Shown: positions 1-7,506 of the stretch, piece after piece | Numbering within the stretch: position 1 is the first letter of the stretch | Layout: every line of letters begins with the position of its first letter | Assembly (NCBI GenBank): GCA_020161135.1 | Contig: JAIUOB010000005.1 | Span: 1-64,000 of the forward strand | From: Gemmatimonadota bacterium | GTDB lineage: Bacteria > Gemmatimonadota > Gemmatimonadetes > Gemmatimonadales > Gemmatimonadaceae | Direction of reading: 5' to 3' | Length of the DNA stretch: 64,000 nt | Position numbers and translations under genes: made by a program | Notes under the pieces: model-generated | What the model saw: the letters and a program-made list of their open reading frames with translations, nothing else | Databases searched by the model: none | What the model was told of the DNA's origin: nothing

Positions 1-1
1 T

Positions 2-331
2 CGGCCTGATTTGCCTACTGGTGTATACATCTTAGAAGAAAACAAGCAGGCAGAACCTCATGATCGTCACATTTCTGATTCAGTCCGTGTTGAAGTGCTT
101 AATCGTGATCATTTTGCCTGCCGTCGCTGTAATTGGACCCAAGAGCAAGCTACTGAAAGTGATCCAAGACGGTTTCTCGAATTGCACCACTTAGAACACC
201 ATGCTGCCGGTGGTAGCAATGAAGAAGATAATCTTGTAACTCTGTGTAATGTGCATCATGATGAAGTACACAAAAGAAAGATGAGCGCAGATGCAGTACT
301 ACAGTGGATCTGTCCGCTACCGCTGGCATAG
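2..331 (+). CDS. HNH endonuclease domain protein, 3' part only
   Basis: The reading frame is open to the left edge, so the true start lies outside the window; an internal TTG at 11 is unlikely to be the start. The visible 109 residues carry an HNH (beta-beta-alpha metal) nuclease fold: a CRRC cysteine pair, then LELHHLEHH, a conserved Asn in EEDNLVTLC, and a final C-x2-H-H (CNVHH). Such domains cut DNA using a divalent metal and can be free-standing, part of restriction enzymes, or the tail of a larger protein. Nothing upstream is visible, so the biological role cannot be assigned. Base composition and codon use match the Bacteroidota-like part of the window. The domain call is secure; the function is open. 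Confidence 0.8.
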   Translation, partial: RPDLPTGVYILEENKQAEPHDRHISDSVRVEVLNRDHFACRRCNWTQEQATESDPRRFLELHHLEHHAAGGSNEEDNLVTLCNVHHDEVHKRKMSADAVLQWICPLPLA

Positions 332-335
332 CCCC

Positions 336-367
336 CCGCTCGGCGTAGCGCTCGTTTACCGTTCGGC
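336..367 (+). repeat. 32-bp imperfect direct repeat, copy 1
   Basis: It shares CCGCTCGGC, then six variable bases, then CTCRTTTACCRTTCGGC with 1430-1461, same length and spacing. Copy 1 starts just after the HNH stop codon; copy 2 overlaps the 3' end of the TonB-domain gene. The nature of the repeat is unknown. Confidence 0.5.
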
Positions 368-681
368 GAATGGCTCCCGCCTTCGTCGCCCGTTTGTATT
401 CCATTTGAGCTCCTAGATTTAGGTATAAATCTTAAGCTCAAAATGGCTCTATTTTCCGGAAAATAAAGCGCTGAATGAAAGGCCTTAAAGCGAAGAAAGC
501 ATGCGACGAAGGGGTCTCGCCGGGCTGCAAATAACATCCTCGGTTGCACAACTATGCAGCTCAGCCTTTGTAGCGCGGCGTACTTGCGTGGATATTCCAA
601 GGCACAAACACAATACCTCACATGCCTTAACTGCATACTTGCGCCAGCCAATGGAGAAGCTGTATTTCCGGAAATTCTGTT

Positions 682-709
682 GTAGAGACAAGGCATGCCT
701 TGTCTCTAC
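682..709. repeat. Perfect 28-bp palindrome (GTAGAGACA...TGTCTCTAC)
   Basis: The two 14-base halves are exact reverse complements, centred on GCATGC, with outer arms GTAGAGACA and TGTCTCTAC. From general knowledge, extragenic palindromes with GTAGAGAC/GTCTCTAC arms are dispersed in cyanobacterial and some Bacteroidota genomes. Only one copy is visible here. It could form a strong hairpin in either transcript but has no U tract. Confidence 0.8.
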
Positions 710-905
710 GGTGTGCGCCCTACCTGCGAGACCGACTGCTTAGGGCCTGATTGGTATTAGCTTTCTATAACCGAGACCAGAGGTTCATAGCGTGGGTCGT
801 GCGAAAGCAAACTTATAGACTTCGCCGGAAGCCGCTTACTTCGTATTTTTAGAAGGCTTGCAGCTGCGCCGGTGCACATTCAAGCAAGCCTAAATAACAA
901 GTGCG

Positions 906-1112
906 ATGAAGCTACTATTGGACATCCAGGAAGATAAAGCCGCTTTTATCCTGGAGTTGCTGGCCAACTTCAAGTTTGTAAAGGCACAACCGCTGGAGGA
1001 TTCTAAAGCGGGCTTTCCGGAAGGTTTGAAAAACGCCGTTGAAGAAGTGCAGCACATCAAATCAGGTCAAAAAAGCGCCAAAACGCTGGAGGCTTTTCTG
1101 GATGAGCTTTAA
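906..1112 (+). CDS. Small antitoxin-like protein (partner of a RelE-like toxin)
   Basis: A 68-residue acidic protein starting MKLLLDIQEDKAAFILELL and ending LEAFLDEL. It resembles the small helical antitoxins encoded directly upstream of RelE/ParE-type toxins in Bacteroidota: an N-terminal strand, then helices that would wrap the toxin. The assignment rests mainly on context. Its last 11 bases overlap the ATG of the next gene, which is recognisable as a decayed RelE-family toxin. The antitoxin frame itself is intact. I see no DNA-binding motif, so autoregulation cannot be judged. It now appears to be an orphan antitoxin. Confidence 0.65.
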   Translation: MKLLLDIQEDKAAFILELLANFKFVKAQPLEDSKAGFPEGLKNAVEEVQHIKSGQKSAKTLEAFLDEL

Positions 1113-1421
1113 GGTTGTGGCTACGGAAAACTTTCAGAAAGAAGGGAAAAGCCTCTTGAAGAAATAACCGTCTTTAAAAAACGACCTGGCCCATTTGGGA
1201 GCGCTGCTTGCTGCCGAACTCTGAACCGGAACGCCGCTCGGAAAGGCTTGTTTTACCGGCTGGCAATTGCTTCTAAACGTCGGTGCAAATCCGGCGGCGC
1301 ACGGGTCATTACCTACTGCTACGTAACAGCTGAAACCGTTTTCCTGCTTTCTATCTATGACAAAAGCGAGCGAAGTACGCCAACGGACAAAGAGATAAGC
1401 GCGTTGCTGGAGGGCATTTAA
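1102..1421 (+). pseudogene. RelE/ParE-family toxin, broken by two stops and a frameshift
   Basis: The toxin starts at ATG 1102, inside the antitoxin gene, and reads MSFKVVATENFQKEGKSLLKK before a TAA at 1165-1167, where the family usually has an aromatic residue. The same frame goes on with PSLKNDLAHLGALLAAEL to a TGA at 1222-1224, then TGTPLG. One base is missing near 1243. In the next frame the rest of the toxin continues: GLFYRLAIAS, a short basic stretch, SGGARVITYCYVTAETVFLL and SIYDKSER, ending EGI at 1421. The SGGARVITY and LLSIYDKSE segments are typical of cytotoxic RelE-like mRNA-cleaving toxins. Three separate lesions argue for true decay rather than one sequencing error, though an error at the frameshift cannot be excluded. 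Confidence 0.8.
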
Positions 1422-1429
1422 GCACGAAT

Positions 1430-1461
1430 CCGCTCGGCACAACCCTCATTTACCATTCGGC
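1430..1461 (+). repeat. 32-bp imperfect direct repeat, copy 2
   Basis: Partner of 336-367. It lies across the 3' end of the TonB-domain gene and just past the toxin pseudogene. The outer blocks match and the six central bases differ. Confidence 0.5.
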
Positions 1462-1850
1462 ATCAGAGAGCCAAACTTTACCGCAATAAAATAAGGAAAC
1501 GATACCGGCTTCCCGGCCTGTGTTGCCGGTTTCCAGCGAGGCATGACACTTACAACCCGCAATGCTTCGCTATCCAGGGCCGGGTGAACGCTTTGGGCGA
1601 TTTCGGGGCGGGTAACGCGGCCTGTTTCGTCCAAGATAATCTTCACGACCACCCGGCCTTCGATACCTTTCTCACGGGCCCCCTCCGGGTAGCGCAGGTT
1701 TTGCCGGATAAAGGAATCGATATCACCCGGGAATCGGGGAAAGAAATCTATCCGTGTAAACTTCGGCGCTGCCTGTAATTTATCACTTTGGGCTTGCAGA
1801 TTTAACCCAAAGAAGATTAGAAACAGGGTCAGGGAAAAAACTTTTCTCAT
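1446..1850 (-). CDS. TonB C-terminal domain protein
   Basis: A 134-residue secreted protein. Residues 1-20 form a signal peptide (MRKVFSLTLFLIFFGLNLQAQ). The rest is a TonB C-terminal fold: DIDSFIRQNLRYPEGAREK, then GIEGRVVVKIILDETGRV, then LDSEALRVVSVMPRWKPATQ and an FPYFIAVKF strand. In Bacteroidota these domains often stand alone and are thought to contact outer-membrane receptors or act as periplasmic modules. There is no N-terminal anchor beyond the signal peptide, so it is not a full energy transducer. It lies convergent to the toxin remnant. The start at 1850 is set by the signal peptide. The family is clear; the exact role is not. Confidence 0.85.
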   Translation of the reverse strand: MRKVFSLTLFLIFFGLNLQAQSDKLQAAPKFTRIDFFPRFPGDIDSFIRQNLRYPEGAREKGIEGRVVVKIILDETGRVTRPEIAQSVHPALDSEALRVVSVMPRWKPATQAGKPVSFPYFIAVKFGSLMPNGK

Positions 1851-2131
1851 GAAATGGCTTTTGGGTCAGCGATCCCAAAACGCCTTTCAGCACTGGATTT
1901 CACAAAAAACAACAGGCTTTTCGATGGGTCTTTTACTCAATAAGCTTTTTTAGGAAGCTCTCTGCGCTGCTCATTTTCCGGAAAACAGGCTCCATTTTCC
2001 GGAAATTTTTAGCTCCTCACGCCTACGAAGGATGCCGCGCTTCTTATAAGAGTATTCATTTTCCGGTTCCGAAAACCAGAAAGCCTCCAGTGCTTTAAGA
2101 GAAAAGCAGATCCTCCACAGTATTTAAAAGA
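1851..2131. other. Intergenic spacer with repeated TTCCGG motifs
   Basis: No gene is seen. The stretch between the TonB-domain gene and the L,D-transpeptidase terminator is AT-rich. It contains three TTTTCCGG/CCGGAAAA-type motifs (near 1975, 1993 and 2062). The promoter of the leftward TonB-domain gene must lie near 1855-1950, but no clear -10/-35 pair stands out. Confidence 0.4.
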
Positions 2132-2161
2132 AAAAGAGACGCCCTACATGGCCTCTCTTTT
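2132..2161 (-). terminator. Rho-independent terminator after the L,D-transpeptidase gene
   Basis: Read on the minus strand this is AAAAGAGAGGCC, a six-base loop, then GGCGTCTCTTTT with one mismatch, followed by further T residues. It starts 23 bp after the stop codon of the transpeptidase gene and fits an intrinsic terminator. Confidence 0.75.
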
Positions 2162-2184
2162 GTCTATTGTCTTTGGTCTCTACC

Positions 2185-3042
2185 TTAATCCCGCACCGCC
2201 ACTTTCCCACCGCCCGCAGGCACTTCCTCTGGCGTTACCGGCATCATAATTCCGGAAAATACGGACGTCCCGGAAACCTGCCAGTGCGATGCCAGGCCAA
2301 AGGGATTGTAATTAATCACCAGCACCGGCGTGCCTTTCTCGGCCCAGTCGTAGTTCCATTTCGCTTCCGATTCCGCCATCCGCACGCAGCCATGCGAAAC
2401 GGGCTGCGCAATCGGCAGGGAATATTGGTGAACGTGGATGCCCCGCTCCGGATAGAAGTTGAAGACCCAGCGCATCTCCCAGGTTTCGCCTGCCGGTGCT
2501 TCGGAGGAGTTGCGCAGCGCGTCCTTCCAGCCAAAGGCAAAGCGGCCGGCGGGCGTTTCGGTGGCGTCCTTTCCGGTCGAAACCAGTCCCCAACGCACCA
2601 GATTGCCATGCTCATAAGCAGCGAAGGTTTGGGAGTATTTGTCAATGATAAAAATCTTCGGCGAGGTCGCTGCCTCGCTCCAGTAGGATGGGTACGGACT
2701 GTAGGCCCGGAAATCGGCCACAAATTCATCCGGAACGATTACTTCGCTTTTTTGGCGCAGGTATTTTTGGGTTACCCGGTTGCTCAGCTCCACCACTTCC
2801 AGCCGGTTTTGGGTTAGATTTCCGGGAATACTGTCGATATGGTTTTGCAGTGCGGCCAGTTGGGCTTTCGCCGTTTTGGCGCTCTTGGGGAATTTATACA
2901 GGTGCCAGCCCACTGGCTTCGGCGCAGGGCCAGCATTTTGCGTTTGCAGCAGGGGGGCCACCGCCGTTTGGTCTACATAGCCTTGCGCGAAACCCACATT
3001 GGAAGCCAGCGCGAGGGACAGGATTAGCAGCATCTTTTTCAT
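2185..3042 (-). CDS. L,D-transpeptidase (YkuD family), secreted
   Basis: A 285-residue protein that probably cross-links or modifies peptidoglycan in the periplasm. The start at 3042 gives a good signal peptide (MKKMLLILSLALASNVGFAQ); an ATG at 3054 and longer starts would put charged residues before it. The C-terminal half is a YkuD catalytic domain: PKIFIIDKYSQTFAAYEHG, STGKDATETPAGRF, GIHVHQY and the catalytic SHGCVRM motif with its Cys and His. The family attacks D-amino-acid-containing stem peptides through this Cys. A long extension between signal and domain (about residues 20-130) has no motif I recognise. It is followed by a clear terminator, and the alpha-2-macroglobulin gene lies upstream behind its own terminator, so it is probably transcribed alone. 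Confidence 0.88.
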   Translation of the reverse strand: MKKMLLILSLALASNVGFAQGYVDQTAVAPLLQTQNAGPAPKPVGWHLYKFPKSAKTAKAQLAALQNHIDSIPGNLTQNRLEVVELSNRVTQKYLRQKSEVIVPDEFVADFRAYSPYPSYWSEAATSPKIFIIDKYSQTFAAYEHGNLVRWGLVSTGKDATETPAGRFAFGWKDALRNSSEAPAGETWEMRWVFNFYPERGIHVHQYSLPIAQPVSHGCVRMAESEAKWNYDWAEKGTPVLVINYNPFGLASHWQVSGTSVFSGIMMPVTPEEVPAGGGKVAVRD

Positions 3043-3219
3043 AACAACAGTCATTGTTCTGTTCTCAGAGAAGAAAAAAAGGTGCCAGAGGTGCCGCCTA
3101 TTTGTTAAACCCCTACCCGCCATAAGGCCGCCAACATCTTATGTGCATCGTACCTAAAGCATAAAGCTGGCGCGTTCAGCCACGTTTCTAAAGCCAACAG
3201 CGGCCACATAAAAACCAAA

Positions 3220-3253
3220 ACGCCCACCCGATTTTGAGAATCCGGGTGGGCGT
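3220..3253 (-). terminator. Rho-independent terminator after the alpha-2-macroglobulin gene
   Basis: An 11-bp perfect stem (ACGCCCACCCG with CGGGTGGGCGT) around a 12-base loop. Read leftward it is followed by TTTTGGTTTTT. It sits about 20 bp beyond the stop codon at 3275. Confidence 0.85.
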
Positions 3254-3274
3254 TCAACTTTTAAAAGAAGCGTT

Positions 3275-6200
3275 CTACCGCCCTTTCACTTCCACTCTTG
3301 TCCCTTCGGTATGCGCCGAAAATTCCGGCGCGTACATGCACTGAATCGTCGCCAGTCCGCCGGAGAAATTACCGGCCTGCGTGGCAAACATCGGGTACTC
3401 AAACACGTATTTGCCCTTCGGCAGGTAGCTGATAAAGAAGTTGCTGGAAAGGTCCAGGGTGCTTTCGTAGTAACCAAGGCCGTCCTGCCAGCGGTAACCG
3501 CTGAGCACGTTTATCGGCTCAAAGCAAGAAGCGCGCGCGTCTTTCAGGTGTACGTACTCCATGTCGCGGTCCACGGTGATTTCTACCCGTGCTTTCACAC
3601 GGTCGCCCACCTTCACGCCCTCGCCTTCGGCCAGCGGACGCAACACGGGGCCGCGCGGCGTGGCTTCTTCCACCCACAAGGCCTTGCGGATTTGCAGCGG
3701 CGTTCCGGCAGCTTCTATCTTGTCGTAGTCCTCAAAATACTGCCAGTACACCCCGCCCCAAGTGGGCATTCCGGCGGGCAGTTTGGCGCTCGCTTTCGGC
3801 CCGTCGGCAACCGCAAACCGGATGTTGCCCATCTGCGGCGTGACCTCGCTTCCCGGAATCCGCGCTTTCAGATACCCGCTGCCCGCTTCGGTCTTTTGGG
3901 TTTGGGAAGAAACGGTACGGTCGCCCAGCGAAATGGTTACCTGCGGCTCGGCATTCAGCCACTCGGTGCCGGTGCGCAACAAGGCATAACACGCGTCGGC
4001 GGTGGCTTTGGTGCTGCGCCAGTGTTGTGTTTGCTTTTGTTTGAGGAGCCAACGGCGTGCTTCATTCACGGCAGCCTCGTTGTTGGTTTCGGCGAAGAAT
4101 TCAATCAGCAAGGCCTGACTTTCAATCGGCGCTTCGTACCACCACCACGAGCGCCCCATCTCCGGCCAGTAGCGGCCCATTTCTTCTTTGTAGGTGCTCG
4201 TTTCCAACAAAGATTTAGAGACTGCCGTTACCGTTGCGCCGTCGCCTTCGCGGTGGGCAAACAGGCCGGTCATGCCTTTGGTGAAAGCGTTGAATTTAGG
4301 CCAGTATTTCTTCGCCTGTCCGGCGTAGTACTGCACTTCTTTGCCCTGCGGCAGCTTGCCGAAGAACGTCCGCATATAGAGGTAATGCACCTGAAACGGA
4401 CTGACCTGCTGGGCGTCCAGCTTCGCTTTGTATTTAATCAGATTCTGGTAATCTTCCACAATTTTCCGGTCCAGGTACGGCAGGCACTTGTCGGCGATGC
4501 GTTTGAGGCGACCGCCGTAATCTTCCACACCGAGCGCTTTCAGGTGCCCGATGCCCGCCACAATGTATTGGGTGATAAACCGGTCGGGGCGCGGATTTCC
4601 GGAAAACCACGGAAAACCGCCTTCGGGCAACAACATCGCTTCCAGCTTTTTCGCCGTCCCTTCCAGCTCGCGGGACAGTTTCGCGGTTTCAAACAGGCGG
4701 GCAATATTCTTCTTTTGTTGTGTCTCCGACTGCGCCTGCAACACCCATGGTGTTTCCGCCAGCAAGGCCGATTTCAGCTCCTGATTTTTCTCCAGATTGC
4801 TCAGCAAGGCAGCGGTGTCTTCGGTTTGCCAGCGGCTCAACACTTCTTTGACGCGCGGCGCTTTTTTAAGGATGTGCGCGGCCAGGGCAGTGGCGTAATA
4901 ACGGTTAAAATTCTGCTCGGCGCACTCGTATGGATATTCCATCAGGTAGGGCAACGCCTGCACCGCATACCACGCCGGGTTGGTGGTGTATTCCACCGTC
5001 AGCGCGTGTTGGGCCAGCGTAATGCTTTTGCCGGACTGCAACAACGCGTCCCACTGCACCGATTTTTCGCCCGTGCCGTTCATCCACAAAGGCAGCGTTT
5101 CGGTTACAAGCGTGCGGTTGGTGACTACCGGCAGCGCTGTTTCTTCACCGTCGGTGAAAGCCCCGGATTGGGCCGAGATGCGCACCAGCACCGGCTCGTA
5201 GCGGCTGCGCGGAACATTCAATTTCCACGTTGCGGTAGTGCTACCATTTGCTCCGGCGGTAAAGCTTGCTTCCGTGTTGGAAAGCCCGAACTGCGTGTTT
5301 AAGGATTGGCCGGTCAGCGCGTCCACAATCTGAATGCGGGCTGTTCCGGCCATCTGCGCCGCCGTCATGTTGGTGATTTTGGCGGATAAAATCAGATTGT
5401 CTGCCTGCCGGAAAAAGCGCGGTAAACCGGGAACGACCATCAAATCTTTCTGGGTTTTCACCGTTCCGGTGAGCGTCCCCATCTTCAGGTCTTTGGTGTG
5501 TGCAAAGGCCATGAATTTCCACTCGGTCAGGGCTTCCGGAAAAGAGAATTTTATTTTCACGGAACCATCTTCTGCCGTAGTGAGTTGTGGCATAAAAAAC
5601 GCCGTTTCCTGAAGGTTTTTGCGAATTGGAACGTCAGTGGAATTTGGGGACTTTTCGTCTCCCGCAGGCGGTGCAGGTGGCGGTGGCGGTGCTTCGGCGG
5701 ATGCATCGGCAGCCATTTTAGCATTGGCCATTGCGGCAGGTGCCGGAGCCATCTGGGCTTCCTCCATAACTTCCATACGGCTTCGGGAAGCAGAGCGCAA
5801 CACCCGGCCTCCACCATAATAGCCGCGTTGTTCTATTTGGAAGAATTTCAGCGCGTCGTATTGCTTTTCGTACCCTTCCAGAAATGCAACATCCGGGGAA
5901 GAAATGTGCCGGTCGCCGGCGATGCCAAAACCGGTGTTGGTGTTCCAGCGGCGCTCCGGATAATGACTTGCAAAAAGCGAAAGCCGGCTCCAGGAATGCG
6001 GCAGGAAGGCATCCAGTGAAGCGTCATACAGCACAGCGGCCAGCTCGGCGGCTACCTTGTCTTTTTTCGCGCCGCGAACGGTCAGCGTCCAGCTTTCCGC
6101 TGCGCCGGGCTGCACCTTGTCGCGGTGCGTTTCCCACGAAAGCGAAAGGTCTTTATTGGTCCACGGCACGGCTACAGTTGCGGCAGTTGTGTAAATGCGG

Positions 6201-7045
6201 TTGTCGCGCACCATCAGGTATTGCAGCGAGAGGCCGCCGCGGTCGGCCTCGGTAATCGCTTTGGTCCACACATACGGGCCGCCCGCCACCGACACCCACT
6301 TTGGCGCGGCGTCGGGGCCAATACCTTCCGCATTTTCCAGCACCGCATCGCCGCCCACACCGGAAACGGTTCTGACGGTTACTTTCTCGCCTGGCTCAGC
6401 GGTAACGCTTTGCGGCACAGTCATCAGCGGAATGCCCGGTTTTCCGGCACTTTCCCCCGCCCACACGTGGACGTATTGCTTTTGCTCCACCGCCTTTCCG
6501 GCTTTGTCTTTGGTGGAAAAATGGAACACGTACCAGCCGTTTTTAGAAAAAACATCCGGCAGTTTCACCGCGCCTTTTTCGGTGGTGGCAAAGCTGTTGT
6601 CGTACACCGTTTCCGCCACCTTCCAATTGCGGTAGTTCCACTCTTCTTTATAGGCATCCAACGGAAACGATTTCTGGAAATCACCTTCGCTCAGCACAAA
6701 AACATCGGGCGTTTCCCACAAGCGCTTGCGGTACAACACATCCGGCGTTTGCAGGCGCTCCACTTTCAGTTTTACGGTTGCGGGCAGGAAATTTCCGGCC
6801 AGATTTTGGGTGTGAACCATCATGGTATCCAGCGCTTCGCGGGTCGTTTGCTCCGGCAGTTCGGCTATCAATTCCAGCGCGCGGTAGCCCGCAGAAATGC
6901 TTTGACTGCCGCTGTGGGTTTCGCCATTTTGGTCGCTCACGTCGGCCAGTACGGTGTAGGTGAAAACGGGCAGCCCGCTTTCCGGAATCTTTTCATCCGG
7001 CAGCGTAAAAAACGACACGTCAAACGAGCCGTCGGCGCGCGTGGT
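3275..7045 (-). CDS. Bacterial alpha-2-macroglobulin, C-terminal two thirds (5' end lost at junction)
   Basis: About 1,257 residues of a large periplasmic protease trap. The fragment begins within a macroglobulin domain (TTRADGSFDVSFFTLPDE), has a Pro-rich linker (APPPPPAPPAG, around 5650-5690), then the A2M domain (PQLTTAEDGSVKIKFSFPEA). Next comes the thioester region YPYECAEQNFNRYY with the diagnostic CxEQ motif. The alpha-toroid thioester domain and a C-terminal receptor-like domain follow, ending VEVKGR. Known family members trap proteases by covalent capture through the Cys-Gln thioester. Typical Bacteroidota homologues are far longer, with a signal peptide and more MG domains. Those are missing because at about 7031-7055 the sequence switches to unrelated GC-rich DNA. 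The open frame continues to 7288, but that part is antisense to an M24 peptidase and is not part of this protein. Confidence 0.9.
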   Translation of the reverse strand, partial: TTRADGSFDVSFFTLPDEKIPESGLPVFTYTVLADVSDQNGETHSGSQSISAGYRALELIAELPEQTTREALDTMMVHTQNLAGNFLPATVKLKVERLQTPDVLYRKRLWETPDVFVLSEGDFQKSFPLDAYKEEWNYRNWKVAETVYDNSFATTEKGAVKLPDVFSKNGWYVFHFSTKDKAGKAVEQKQYVHVWAGESAGKPGIPLMTVPQSVTAEPGEKVTVRTVSGVGGDAVLENAEGIGPDAAPKWVSVAGGPYVWTKAITEADRGGLSLQYLMVRDNRIYTTAATVAVPWTNKDLSLSWETHRDKVQPGAAESWTLTVRGAKKDKVAAELAAVLYDASLDAFLPHSWSRLSLFASHYPERRWNTNTGFGIAGDRHISSPDVAFLEGYEKQYDALKFFQIEQRGYYGGGRVLRSASRSRMEVMEEAQMAPAPAAMANAKMAADASAEAPPPPPAPPAGDEKSPNSTDVPIRKNLQETAFFMPQLTTAEDGSVKIKFSFPEALTEWKFMAFAHTKDLKMGTLTGTVKTQKDLMVVPGLPRFFRQADNLILSAKITNMTAAQMAGTARIQIVDALTGQSLNTQFGLSNTEASFTAGANGSTTATWKLNVPRSRYEPVLVRISAQSGAFTDGEETALPVVTNRTLVTETLPLWMNGTGEKSVQWDALLQSGKSITLAQHALTVEYTTNPAWYAVQALPYLMEYPYECAEQNFNRYYATALAAHILKKAPRVKEVLSRWQTEDTAALLSNLEKNQELKSALLAETPWVLQAQSETQQKKNIARLFETAKLSRELEGTAKKLEAMLLPEGGFPWFSGNPRPDRFITQYIVAGIGHLKALGVEDYGGRLKRIADKCLPYLDRKIVEDYQNLIKYKAKLDAQQVSPFQVHYLYMRTFFGKLPQGKEVQYYAGQAKKYWPKFNAFTKGMTGLFAHREGDGATVTAVSKSLLETSTYKEEMGRYWPEMGRSWWWYEAPIESQALLIEFFAETNNEAAVNEARRWLLKQKQTQHWRSTKATADACYALLRTGTEWLNAEPQVTISLGDRTVSSQTQKTEAGSGYLKARIPGSEVTPQMGNIRFAVADGPKASAKLPAGMPTWGGVYWQYFEDYDKIEAAGTPLQIRKALWVEEATPRGPVLRPLAEGEGVKVGDRVKARVEITVDRDMEYVHLKDARASCFEPINVLSGYRWQDGLGYYESTLDLSSNFFISYLPKGKYVFEYPMFATQAGNFSGGLATIQCMYAPEFSAHTEGTRVEVKGR

Positions 7046-7055
7046 GTCGGTGTGG
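7031..7055. other. Chimeric junction between two genomes
   Basis: Left of here the minus strand encodes a Bacteroidota alpha-2-macroglobulin. Right of here the plus strand encodes the C-terminal half of an M24 peptidase in strongly GC-rich DNA. Both genes lack their 5' ends at the same point. The GC-rich bases shared by both sides (around GGCGCGCGTGGTGTCGGTG) make the exact crossover uncertain by about 20 bases. No target-site duplication, integrase or insertion sequence is seen. Confidence 0.85.
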
Positions 7056-7430
7056 ACGGCGGTGCGCGATGCGCGTGACGCGGCACTCGAGCTGCTGCAG
7101 GCGCGCATCGCGGCCGGCACACCAGTGCGCGGCGCCGAGGCCGACGACGCGGCGCGCGCGGTGATCGAGGCGCGCGGGTTCGGGCCACACTTCTGGCATC
7201 GCACCGGCCACAGCATCGATGCCCGGGAGCTCCACGGGTCGGGACCGCAGCTCGACAATCTCGAGTCGCGCGATGATCGCGTGCTCATTCCCGGCGTGGG
7301 CTTCTCCGTCGAGCCCGGCGTCTACCTGCCGGGCGAGCTCGGCGTGCGCAGCGAAGTGAACTGCTTCGTGGGTGACGACGCCCTGCTGGTGACGCCGCGC
7401 GTGCCGCAGCGCGACCTGTTCATCGTCTGA
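7047..7430 (+). CDS. M24 metallopeptidase (Xaa-Pro aminopeptidase type), C-terminal fragment
   Basis: The last 127 residues of a pita-bread-fold metallopeptidase that removes N-terminal residues, classically those before proline. Visible active-site parts are FWHRTGHSID (metal-binding His), LIPGVGFSVEPGVYLPG (metal-binding Glu) and GVRSEVNCFV (second metal-binding Glu). The protein ends at a TGA at 7428. The N-terminal half, including the first metal-binding Asp pair, is absent because of the junction. The frame stays open leftward into the Bacteroidota-like DNA, but that stretch is antisense to the macroglobulin gene and is not part of this enzyme. Subfamily (PepP or PepQ-like) cannot be decided from the fragment. 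Confidence 0.85.
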   Translation, partial: SVWTAVRDARDAALELLQARIAAGTPVRGAEADDAARAVIEARGFGPHFWHRTGHSIDARELHGSGPQLDNLESRDDRVLIPGVGFSVEPGVYLPGELGVRSEVNCFVGDDALLVTPRVPQRDLFIV

Positions 7431-7506
7431 CGCGAGGCGTCGCGTCCTGCACAGCACGGTTGACGGGTCGCGATGCGTCCTCGCGCGGCACGCCCGGTCG
7501 CGTCGG

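Larger units (their letters stand above)
332..905. other. AT-rich spacer without a convincing gene
   Basis: No open frame here looks like a protein. The stretch holds a perfect 28-bp palindrome (682-709), one copy of a 32-bp imperfect direct repeat (336-367) whose partner is at 1430-1461, an imperfect inverted repeat around 403-436, and palindromic TTTTCCGGAAAA-type motifs near 456 and 668. It looks like a repeat-bearing intergenic region of a Bacteroidota genome. Confidence 0.55.

Noticed and set aside
150-743. Several open frames in the left spacer (both strands)
   Set aside because: They overlap the HNH gene antisense or consist of low-quality sequence without a start context or known domain.
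7048-7288. N-terminal extension of the alpha-2-macroglobulin frame
   Set aside because: This part is antisense to the M24 peptidase gene and lies beyond the genome junction; it has no macroglobulin features.
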